The notes beneath the pieces were generated by a model, which was given only the letters and a program-made list of their open reading frames with translations, was not told the DNA's origin and made no database searches. The position numbers and the translations under genes were made by a program. A stretch of DNA of 64,000 nucleotides from a bacterium (GTDB taxonomy: Bacteria > Chloroflexota > Dormibacteria > Aeolococcales > Bog-877). Location: the NCBI GenBank assembly GCA_021801645.1, contig JAJYXT010000086.1, positions 26,379 to 90,378 of the forward strand, in the 5' to 3' direction. This document shows, in pieces, positions 8,633-15,549 of this stretch. How positions within the stretch are numbered: the stretch's first letter is position 1; every line of letters begins with the position of its first letter.

Positions 8633-11530
8633 TCAGGGCTCGCCCTGCATAGGGGGATGGCCATCGGATAGCTCCAGACCGATCCCCACCACCTCCCCCT
8701 CCAGCCGCGCCTCGGAGCGGTGTCGGTAGCCGGAGGGCACCGCGGCCCCGGCGGTCCCGAGCTCGATGTGAGTCAGGAAGCACTGGCGTCGGAGCTGCTC
8801 CTGGCCGTCGCGGGCCGCGGCCAGCAGCGGCTCGGAGGCGGCCAGGAAGAGGCGGGCAGGCTGGCCCGCGCTGAGCCCCGCCACCTTCCTCTGGTTCTGC
8901 ACCTGCCTGATCAGCCCGCGGAGGATGCCCTCCTGCCGCAGCTCCTGGGTGAGCTCGAAGTCGAGCTCGATCGAGGCCTGCCCCTCCGCGGCAACGCAGC
9001 GTACGTCCCGCACATTGATCTCCTCAGCCAGCACCGCCGCCAGCTCCGACGAGAGCTCGGCGCCCAGCACGATGGCTTGGGGCAGCGGCTGGCGGATCGG
9101 GACACCGGCCGCCTCCCGTCTGGCCCGCGCCTCCTCGGTGAGGCGGCGCACCAGCTCCATCTCACGAAGCAGCTGGTCGTCCGCCGGACCAGCATCCGGG
9201 TACCCCTCGAGGTGGACGGAGACCCCGTCGCCCCCGGGGGACAGCTCACGGTAGATGGCGTCGGCCGTAAAGGGGGTGAAGGGAGCCAGCAGCCGGCAGG
9301 TGTCCAGCAGCACCCGGTGGAGGGTGGCGAAGGCGGCCTCCGGGTGCTGGGCCTCGGGGCGCAGCCGCACTCGGGAGCCCCGGAGGTACCAGGTGCTGGT
9401 GTCCTCGACCAATCTCTGGATCGCCCGGCAGGCGCTGTGGGCGTCGTAGCGATCCATCGCCTCCCGGGCCTCCGCCACGGTTTGGGCCAGGCGGGCCAGG
9501 ATCCAGCGGTCCAGGGGGTGGTCCGGGGCCGGAGATGCATCCCCCGCTTCCCATCCCCGAAGGTTGGCGTAGGTCACGAGGAAGCTCTGCGCGTTCCACA
9601 GGAGGTTGAGGAAGCGGGCGCCCCCGTCCACCACCCGGCGCGCGGAGATGCGGTATTCCTGGCCCACCTTCACGGTGGTGTAGAACCACCACCGAAGGGC
9701 GTCCGAGCCGGTCTCCGAGAGCAGCTTCCAGGGGTCGATGACGTTCCCCCGGGACTTGGACATCTTCCGCCCCCGCTCGTCCACCACCAGGCTGGGCACC
9801 ACCACATTGCGGTAGGCGGGCTCATCGAAGAGCATGGTGGACTCGGCGAGGAGGGTGTAGAACCAGCCCCGTGTCTGGTCCAGCGCCTCGCAGATGTAGT
9901 CGGCCGGGTGCTCGTTCTCGAACCGCTCCCGGTTCTCGAAGGGGTAATGCCACTGGGCGAAGGGCATGGCCCCCGAGTCGTACCAGCAGTCGATGACCTC
10001 CGGGACCCGGCGCATCAGCCCGCCGCAGTCACAGGCGAGGGTGACCTCGTCGATGTAGGGCTTGTGGGGGTCGAAATCCTCCGGCAGGGACAGCTCGACG
10101 AAGCTGCCGATGCAGCGCTCGGCCTGGCAGTCCGGGCAGACCCAGATCGGCAGCGGGGTGCCCCAGTACCTGGCCCTGGAGAGGTTCCAGTCCTGGAGCG
10201 TCTCCAGCCAGTTGCCCATCCTCCCGTCACGAAGGTGGGAGGGCACCCAATGGATGGCCCGGTTGTTGGCCAGGAGCCGCTCCTTGACCGCCGTGGTGCG
10301 GATGAACCAGGAGTCCAGCGCGTAGTACAGGAGGGGCGTCTCGCAGCGCCAGCAGAAGGGATAGGTGTGATGGATGGTCTCGGAGCGGTAGAGCAGGCCA
10401 CGGGACCTGAGGTTCTCCTCGATGGCCGGGTCGGCTTCCTTCACGAACTGCCCGGCGAAGTCGGAAACAAATGGCAGGAACCGGCCGTCGGGACCTACGG
10501 TGTGGCGGATCTCCAACCCCTCCTCCTGGCAGAGCCGGAGGTCGTCCTCACCGTAGGCACCGGCGGTGTGCACCACCCCGGTCCCCTCCTCGGTGGAGAC
10601 GAAGTCGGCGGACACCACCCGCCAGGCGGCCTCCTGCTCTGGGAGATAGGGGAAGAGCCGCTGGTACCGAAGGCCCAGAAGCCGGGTCCCCGGGAACTCC
10701 TCCTCCACCAGGTAGTCCCCCTCCAGCATGGAGAGGCGGTCCCGGGCCAGGATGAGTCGCTCCTCCCCCTGGCGCACCCGGACATAGGCGATCTGCTCAC
10801 CCACCGCCAGGGCGAGGTTCCCCGGAAGGGTCCAGGGGGTGGTGGTCCAGGCCAGGATGCTGGTCAGAGGATCGTCCACCAGCCGGAAGCGCACCGTCAC
10901 CCCGGGATCGGGAACGTCGTCCCGGTAGGCGCCGGGCTGGCCGAGCTCATGGCTGGAGAGTGAGGTCTGGCAGCGTGGGCAGTAGGGGGCCACGCGGAAG
11001 CCGCGGTAGAGCCAGCCGTGGTCGTATAGCTGGCGCAGGCTCCACCAAACCGACTCGATGTACGAGGGGTCGTAGGTGCGGTAGGCGTGGTCCAGGTCCA
11101 GCCAGAACCCGATCCGCGCGGTGAGCCGCTCCCACTCGTCGATGTACTCCATGACGCTGTTACGGCAGAGACGGTTGAACTCCTCGACCCCGAACTCCTC
11201 GATCTCCGGCTTGGCCCGGATCTTGAGGCTGCGCTCCACCTCCAACTCCACCGGCAGCCCGTGGGTGTCCCACCCTCCCCGGCGCTCCACCCGGCGGCCG
11301 AGCATCTCCTGGTAGCGCAGGAAGCAGTCCTTGAAGGAGCGGGCGAGTATGTGGTGGACCCCGGGTAGCCCGTTGGCCGTGGGCGGACCCTCGTAGAAGA
11401 CAAACGGCTTCCCCTCACGACGCCGCTCCAGACTCCGCTGGAAGAGCTTCTCCCCCTCCCAGTGCGAGAGCATCTGCTCCTCGAGTTCGGGGAGGTTCAG
11501 CCGGGCGGGGAGCGGTTGGAACGGGGGCAT
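8633..11530 (-). CDS. ileS: Isoleucyl-tRNA synthetase, type 2-like
   Basis: The 965-residue class I synthetase charges tRNA-Ile. The HIGH-equivalent is NGLPGVHHILARSFKD, as in eukaryote-type or type 2 enzymes, and it is followed by GGWDTHGLPVE. The KMSKS loop is near residue 593 (RKMSKSRGN). The editing CP1 domain includes AWTTTPWTLPGNLALAV. Internal metal-binding-like cysteine pairs (CWRC, CPDC, CDCGG) occur. No T-box leader is visible in the 118-nt intergenic region, which it shares with the divergent MaoC gene. Confidence 0.95.
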   Translation of the reverse strand: MPPFQPLPARLNLPELEEQMLSHWEGEKLFQRSLERRREGKPFVFYEGPPTANGLPGVHHILARSFKDCFLRYQEMLGRRVERRGGWDTHGLPVELEVERSLKIRAKPEIEEFGVEEFNRLCRNSVMEYIDEWERLTARIGFWLDLDHAYRTYDPSYIESVWWSLRQLYDHGWLYRGFRVAPYCPRCQTSLSSHELGQPGAYRDDVPDPGVTVRFRLVDDPLTSILAWTTTPWTLPGNLALAVGEQIAYVRVRQGEERLILARDRLSMLEGDYLVEEEFPGTRLLGLRYQRLFPYLPEQEAAWRVVSADFVSTEEGTGVVHTAGAYGEDDLRLCQEEGLEIRHTVGPDGRFLPFVSDFAGQFVKEADPAIEENLRSRGLLYRSETIHHTYPFCWRCETPLLYYALDSWFIRTTAVKERLLANNRAIHWVPSHLRDGRMGNWLETLQDWNLSRARYWGTPLPIWVCPDCQAERCIGSFVELSLPEDFDPHKPYIDEVTLACDCGGLMRRVPEVIDCWYDSGAMPFAQWHYPFENRERFENEHPADYICEALDQTRGWFYTLLAESTMLFDEPAYRNVVVPSLVVDERGRKMSKSRGNVIDPWKLLSETGSDALRWWFYTTVKVGQEYRISARRVVDGGARFLNLLWNAQSFLVTYANLRGWEAGDASPAPDHPLDRWILARLAQTVAEAREAMDRYDAHSACRAIQRLVEDTSTWYLRGSRVRLRPEAQHPEAAFATLHRVLLDTCRLLAPFTPFTADAIYRELSPGGDGVSVHLEGYPDAGPADDQLLREMELVRRLTEEARARREAAGVPIRQPLPQAIVLGAELSSELAAVLAEEINVRDVRCVAAEGQASIELDFELTQELRQEGILRGLIRQVQNQRKVAGLSAGQPARLFLAASEPLLAAARDGQEQLRRQCFLTHIELGTAGAAVPSGYRHRSEARLEGEVVGIGLELSDGHPPMQGEP

Positions 11531-11648
11531 GCGCGCCTATGTCTCCTGATGAGTTCCGCGGCCCCAGCGTAGGTGCCCGGCGATGGCAGGTTAGCATGGC
11601 AGGTGATCTGCGCCGGGGCTCCCGGCCCCTTCAAGAGAGGAGACCGCC

Positions 11649-12164
11649 GTGCCGCTGGAAGCCGCCCCCGGACCCGTGGAGCGCCCCATCGACCTCTACT
11701 TCGACGATTTCCGGCCCGGGCAGCGATTCCAACTGGGCGGCTGGCTGGTCACCCAGGAAGAGATCCTGGAATTCGCGCTGAAGTACGACCCCCAGCCCTT
11801 CCATCGGGACCCCGAACTGGCGCGCACCACCGCGTTCCAGGGGCTGATCGCCTCGGGCTGGCAGACCGCCGGCTTCTGGATGCGCCTCTACTGCGAGGAG
11901 GTGCTGCTGCGGTCCTCCAGCCTGGGATCGCCGGGAATCGAGGAGGTGCGCTGGCTGGCGCCGGTTCGCCCCGGAGACCGGCTCACGGGCGAGGTCGAGG
12001 TGGTGGAGGTGCGTCCGTCCACGCGCCACCCGGAGCGGGGCACGGTGGTGATGCGGGGTCGGCTCTGGGATCAGCGCGAGGAGGCGAAGATGCGGATGAC
12101 CGCCTTTGGCCTCTTCGGACGACGACCGGGGTCGGCCAAGCCCGGGGCCGCTGAGGGCTCCTAG
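11649..12164 (+). CDS. MaoC-like hotdog-fold dehydratase family protein
   Basis: The 171-residue protein resembles MaoC/(R)-specific enoyl-CoA hydratase-type hotdog proteins. It has FALKYDPQPFHRDPELARTTAFQGLIASGWQTAG near residues 40-75, where the Asp...His pair of the hydratase motif is preserved (DPQPFH). It probably acts on a CoA or ACP thioester. The substrate is unknown. The GTG start has a GAGAGGAG ribosome site about 6 nt upstream. It is transcribed divergently from ileS and seems unrelated to the ars genes 200 nt downstream. Confidence 0.82.
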   Translation: MPLEAAPGPVERPIDLYFDDFRPGQRFQLGGWLVTQEEILEFALKYDPQPFHRDPELARTTAFQGLIASGWQTAGFWMRLYCEEVLLRSSSLGSPGIEEVRWLAPVRPGDRLTGEVEVVEVRPSTRHPERGTVVMRGRLWDQREEAKMRMTAFGLFGRRPGSAKPGAAEGS

Positions 12165-12358
12165 GGCCGGCTCTCCCGGAGGACGGGGAGGCGCTGGGAG
12201 GGGTCAGTCCTCTGGGCGCGTCGTCCAGGTGCACGGTGCCGCACATGGCCGGGGGCCGCCGACCAAGGGGCATCAACCGTTCATCCTCCGGGGACCGGCC
12301 TGCGGCTGCGGGAACAGGATGGCCGTCCGCGAGTGGGGCCCCCGGAAGACTCTGGCTG

Positions 12359-12387
12359 TGCTATGGTTCAACCATGATTGATTCAAT
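12359..12387 (+). promoter_or_regulatory. arsR1 extended -10 and overlapping operator-like palindromes
   Basis: TG-C-TATGGT (12359-12367) is an extended -10 with six nt before the arsR1 ATG, predicting a leaderless transcript. Two imperfect-centre palindromes, TGGTT-C-AACCA (12364-12374) and ATTGA-T-TCAAT (12377-12387), cover the -10, the predicted start site and the first codons. They resemble ArsR-family operator half-sites. No convincing -35 is visible. Autorepression is inferred. Confidence 0.6.
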
Positions 12388-12706
12388 GGTCACTGAATCG
12401 TCGCTCACCCGGGCTGGGCTGCTGGCCCTGGCCGCCGACCCCGTTCGCTATCAGCTGCTCACCACCCTGTCCCAGGGCGAGGAGTGCGTCTGCGACCTCC
12501 AGAAGGAGGTGCCGGTGCCGATGAACCTTCTCTCGTACCACCTGCGAGTGCTGCGTGAGGCCGGGCTCGTGACCTGCACCCCGAGGGGGAGGCGGCGCGA
12601 CTACCGCCTGGCTGAGGGGGCGATGGAGCGGCTTGTGGCGGCCCTGCCCGGCGCGGGCCTGTCGGCGGGCGTGAGTGAAACCCGGGGCCCGGGAGAGGAG
12701 GAGTGA
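12374..12706 (+). CDS. arsR: ArsR-family metalloid-responsive repressor (1)
   Basis: The 110-residue winged-helix protein contains ECVCDL at about residues 37-42. This matches the ELCVCDL As(III)-binding motif in helix alpha-3 of classical ArsR. The recognition region SYHLRVLREAGLV follows. The ORF track starts upstream at 12236, but the ATG at 12374 fits the family length and sits six nt after a -10 element. It probably represses itself and the downstream TDT and CMD genes. The next gene begins one nt after its stop. Confidence 0.88.
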   Translation: MIDSMVTESSLTRAGLLALAADPVRYQLLTTLSQGEECVCDLQKEVPVPMNLLSYHLRVLREAGLVTCTPRGRRRDYRLAEGAMERLVAALPGAGLSAGVSETRGPGEEE

Positions 12707-12707
12707 G

Positions 12708-14021
12708 ATGCAGAGCCGAGCTGGTGGGGCGGACAGCCCCCTGATCGGGCAGGACCGCATCGACCCGGTCGCCGACCCTACGGACGGCGTCCGGGCCCTG
12801 GGCGCCACTGGTGAGGTGGAGGTGCTGCGGGGTGAGAACGCCGCCCTGCGAGCGGAGATGCGTCACCTGGCCCATGAGCTGGAGCGGGAGGAGCGCCGGC
12901 ACCGATTCTGCCTCCGTTGCTTCCACCCCGGCTGGTACGCGGTGGTGATGGGCACCGGGATAGTGGCGATCGCCCTGGCGGCCAACCCCGGCACCTGGTC
13001 GGGGCTTCGCGGGCCGGCCCTGGACGGCGCCCGGGCGGTGGCGGTCCTGGTGGCGCTCCTCATGGTGGGGCTGGCGGTCCCGTATGCGGCCCGGTTGGTC
13101 CGCTACCCGAGGGAAGCGCTGGCCGACCTCCGCAGCCCGGTTCTCGGCCCCATGTACGCGACGGTTCCAGCCGGGCTGCTCGTGGGTGCGGTGATGGCGG
13201 GCGCCGTGGGGCCGCTGATCCTCTCCCGCGTCGTGGTCTATGACCTGGTCTTCTGGCTGGCGTGGGTCGGGGTGCCGCTGACCTTCGCGGTGAGCGTGGC
13301 CTTCGTGTACGCCATGCTCTCCCAGCGCGACAACTCCATGGCTCAGGTGAGCGGCTCCTGGTTCATCCCCCCGGTGGCCAACATCGTGGTCCCTCTGGTG
13401 CTGGTCGAACTGGCCGCCCATGCCGACCCCGCCACCCTGCGGCTCCTCACCTTTGCCGGCTACGCCTTCTGGGGGATGGGCTTCGTCCTCTTCCTCCTGG
13501 TGCTCTCGCTGCTCCACGACCGGCTGGTCCTCCACCCCATGCCCCCGGCGGGGATGGCGCCCTCCTTGGTGATCGGGCTCGGGCCGGTGGGGGTGGGGGC
13601 CCTGGCGCTGCTCCGGCTCTCCGCCACCTCGGCGCCCCTTTTCGGCCACTTCGCCGGATCGGTCTCGGCACTCTCCCTGATCGCCGCCTCGGTGCTCTGG
13701 GGCTTCGGCCTCTGGTGGTTCTTCACCACGCTGGTGGTCATGGTCCGGTACCTCGTGGAGGGGCCTTTGCCCTATGGGATGGGCTGGTGGGCGTTCACCT
13801 TCCCGCTGGGCGCCTTCACCATGGCCACCCTGGCCCTGGCTCGGGCCTGGCGGCTCACTGATGTCGAGTACATGGGGGTGGGGCTGGTGGCCCTGCTCCT
13901 GGTCCTCTGGCTGGTGGTGACCCTGCGCACGCTCTGGGCCTCGATCAGCGGTGAGGCCTGGGCGCCGGGGCGGGGTGGGGCCTCCCCGGGGATCGGCGCC
14001 CCCACATCGGTATTGCCCTGA
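12708..14021 (+). CDS. TDT/SLAC1-family transporter with N-terminal coiled coil and CxxC
   Basis: The 437-residue protein has about ten membrane spans from residue 75 on. It starts with FHPGWYAVVMGTGIVAIAL, the hallmark of the TehA/SLAC1/Mae1 family of anion channels and dicarboxylate or sulfite exporters. Unusually, a 67-residue hydrophilic extension precedes it. Residues about 36-66 look like a coiled coil, ending in RFCLRCF with a CxxC at C68/C71. The start ATG has an AGGAGGAG site and follows arsR1 by one nt, so it is co-transcribed. Its place in an ars locus without ArsB/Acr3 suggests a role in metalloid or oxyanion export. That role is inference only. Confidence 0.82.
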   Translation: MQSRAGGADSPLIGQDRIDPVADPTDGVRALGATGEVEVLRGENAALRAEMRHLAHELEREERRHRFCLRCFHPGWYAVVMGTGIVAIALAANPGTWSGLRGPALDGARAVAVLVALLMVGLAVPYAARLVRYPREALADLRSPVLGPMYATVPAGLLVGAVMAGAVGPLILSRVVVYDLVFWLAWVGVPLTFAVSVAFVYAMLSQRDNSMAQVSGSWFIPPVANIVVPLVLVELAAHADPATLRLLTFAGYAFWGMGFVLFLLVLSLLHDRLVLHPMPPAGMAPSLVIGLGPVGVGALALLRLSATSAPLFGHFAGSVSALSLIAASVLWGFGLWWFFTTLVVMVRYLVEGPLPYGMGWWAFTFPLGAFTMATLALARAWRLTDVEYMGVGLVALLLVLWLVVTLRTLWASISGEAWAPGRGGASPGIGAPTSVLP

Positions 14022-14063
14022 ACTGCTGCCCACGAGCAGCGCCATCTGCGAAAGGAGACGGAG

Positions 14064-14447
14064 ATGAATGACCAACCAGACGTCCAGAGCGTGCTCGGCA
14101 ACATGAAGGCCGGGCTCGGCACCCTGCCGGCCGCGATCCAGCTGGCCGCCACCGCGGACCCGGCCATGGTGCTGGAGCAGGCCAGGAGCAGCGCGTTCGC
14201 CATGCCGGCGGACGGGGCACTCGACCCGGAGACCCGGACCATCGTCTACCTGGCCGCCGCGCTGGCGGCCTCCAACCACGCCTGCGTCACCGCCATGACC
14301 GGCAAGGCCAAGCTGCAGGGGATCGCTCCCGCGAAGCTGCTGGAGGCCTTCCACATCGCTCGCTACGCGCTCGCCACCCGGGTCGTCGGGGACGCCGAGC
14401 CGCTGCTATCGGAGCTGGCGGCCCGGGCCAGCTCGCAGGCCGCTTGA
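14064..14447 (+). CDS. Carboxymuconolactone decarboxylase (CMD/AhpD-like) family protein
   Basis: The 127-residue protein resembles CMD/AhpD-like helical proteins (YLAAALAASNHACVTAMTGKAKLQG, residues about 65-90). AhpD peroxidases need CxxC plus a His, but here only one Cys of the motif is retained, so peroxidase chemistry is doubtful. The start has AAAGGAGACGGAG upstream. It lies 42 nt after the TDT gene in the arsR1 unit. CMD proteins recur in ArsR-regulated operons. The substrate is unknown. Confidence 0.75.
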   Translation: MNDQPDVQSVLGNMKAGLGTLPAAIQLAATADPAMVLEQARSSAFAMPADGALDPETRTIVYLAAALAASNHACVTAMTGKAKLQGIAPAKLLEAFHIARYALATRVVGDAEPLLSELAARASSQAA

Positions 14448-14464
14448 GGACCATAGCCCAGCCC

Positions 14465-14494
14465 GCACCCGGGGCCCTGAGCGGCCCCGGGTGC
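14465..14494. terminator. 12-bp GC hairpin between CMD gene and arsR2 promoter
   Basis: GCACCCGGGGCC-CTGAGC-GGCCCCGGGTGC is a perfect 12-bp inverted repeat with a 6-nt loop. It starts 17 nt after the CMD stop and abuts the TACGGT -10 of arsR2, with a weak TTTACT following. It could end the arsR1 transcript, act as a repressor site, or both. Confidence 0.6.
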
Positions 14495-14500
14495 TACGGT
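14492..14500 (+). promoter_or_regulatory. Extended -10 of arsR2
   Basis: TG-C-TACGGT has the same shape as the arsR1 element (TG-C-TATGGT). The arsR2 ATG follows nine nt later, so the transcript would have almost no leader. The element abuts the right arm of the 12-bp hairpin. Confidence 0.5.
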
Positions 14501-14509
14501 TTACTCCTG

Positions 14510-14929
14510 ATGCGCACCATGCCCCGGATGGTCGAGCAGCCCTGCTGCGACCCGGTCCCCGGGCCAGACACCGTGGCCCCCCCGGACGATGTCCGACTGG
14601 CCCTGCTGGCCAAGGCGCTGGGACACCCCGTCCGGGTGCGGATCCTGCGACTGCTGGCCAGCCGCCGCTCCTGCATGACCGGGGAGATGGTGACCCACTT
14701 CGACCTGGCCCAGTCCACCGTCTCCGAGCACCTGCGGATCCTCAAGACGGCCGGCCTGATCCAGGGGGAGATCGAGGGTCCGCGCACCTCCTATTGCCTC
14801 TCCGGGAGTGGGTTGGCGGCGCTGGAGGCCGGGGTGGCCTCGCTGGCGGCCGGGGCAGAGTGCGCTCCCTCCGCCCCGGCAATGGAGGCCGGCCCCGCCG
14901 GACAGCCGGCCTGGGCAGGGGGGCACTAG
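14510..14929 (+). CDS. arsR: ArsR-family metalloid-responsive repressor (2)
   Basis: The 139-residue winged-helix protein has LLAKALGHPVRVRILRLLASR and the recognition helix region QSTVSEHLRILKTAGLI. It lacks the ELCVCDL box of arsR1. Instead it carries a vicinal Cys pair near the N terminus (PCCDP, C12-C13) and a Cys at the helix before the HTH (SCMTGEM), so the metalloid site differs. The ORF track starts earlier (14444). I choose the ATG at 14510 just after an extended -10. It probably governs arsD-arsA, itself, or both. Confidence 0.85.
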   Translation: MRTMPRMVEQPCCDPVPGPDTVAPPDDVRLALLAKALGHPVRVRILRLLASRRSCMTGEMVTHFDLAQSTVSEHLRILKTAGLIQGEIEGPRTSYCLSGSGLAALEAGVASLAAGAECAPSAPAMEAGPAGQPAWAGGH

Positions 14930-15068
14930 CCCGGCCCCTCCGCGTTCCGGCCCAGCGCTGGCCAGAATCAACGCCTGAGCGGGGCGGGGCGGGCGCTCAC
15001 CGCTTGGACCGCCAGGACCCGCTCCCCCGAAACCCGGCACCCCGACCCGACCGAGGGAAAACCCGCGG

Positions 15069-15098
15069 TTGCACCATCGTCCATCGACGATGTACGAT
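15069..15098 (+). promoter_or_regulatory. arsD-arsA promoter with embedded operator
   Basis: TTGCAC (15069-15074) and TACGAT (15093-15098) are spaced by 18 nt and resemble a sigma-70-type promoter. The spacer holds a perfect 7-bp inverted repeat CATCGTC-CATC-GACGATG (15075-15092), well placed for a repressor to block RNA polymerase. One of the two ArsR proteins is the likely ligand. The leader to the arsD ATG is about 45 nt with an AGGAG site. Confidence 0.7.
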
Positions 15099-15150
15099 TG
15101 CTTCGAGCCGGGCGGTGCCCCGGCCAGATCGGAGACCAAGGAGATCGAGA

Positions 15151-15540
15151 ATGAGAGTGGAAGTCTACGACCCGGCGATGTGCTGCTCCACCGGCGTCTG
15201 CGGCCCCAAGGTGGATCCCGCCCTCGCCCAGTTCGCCAGCGACCTTGACTGGCTGGCCGGACAGGGGGTGGAGGTCACCCGTTTCAACCTGAGCCAGGAG
15301 CCGGGCGCCTTCGTCGCCAACCCCGCGGTCAGCCAGCTGCTCCAGCAGGCCGGGGACTCGGCCCTTCCCGCGGTCCTGGTCGACGACGCGGTCCGCTCCT
15401 CAGGCCGATTCCCGAAGCGGCACGAGCTGGCCGAATGGACGGGGGTCGAGGCGCCCGCCGAGGCGGCCACCAGGATCCCCGTGCCGGTGGCGGCCGGGGA
15501 CTGCTGCGGTGGGTCCGGCTCGCAGGCCGGGTGCTGCTGA
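15151..15540 (+). CDS. arsD: Arsenite metallochaperone ArsD
   Basis: The 129-residue protein matches ArsD, which carries As(III) from glutathione to the ArsA ATPase. The vicinal pair C11-C12 with C17 (MCCSTGVCGP) forms the chaperone metal site. The C-terminal pairs DCCGG and GCC at the end are also present, as in the R773 protein. The start follows AGGAGATCGAGA. The ORF track merges it with an upstream shadow frame (14491), and the true start is the ATG here. arsA follows after nine nt. Confidence 0.93.
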   Translation: MRVEVYDPAMCCSTGVCGPKVDPALAQFASDLDWLAGQGVEVTRFNLSQEPGAFVANPAVSQLLQQAGDSALPAVLVDDAVRSSGRFPKRHELAEWTGVEAPAEAATRIPVPVAAGDCCGGSGSQAGCC

Positions 15541-15549
15541 GGAGCTGAC

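Noticed and set aside
8720-10963. 747-aa plus-strand ORF
   Set aside because: Antisense shadow of ileS.
12459-14354. 631-aa minus-strand ORF
   Set aside because: Antisense to the TDT channel gene, rich in Gly, His, Gln and Glu, with no motif.
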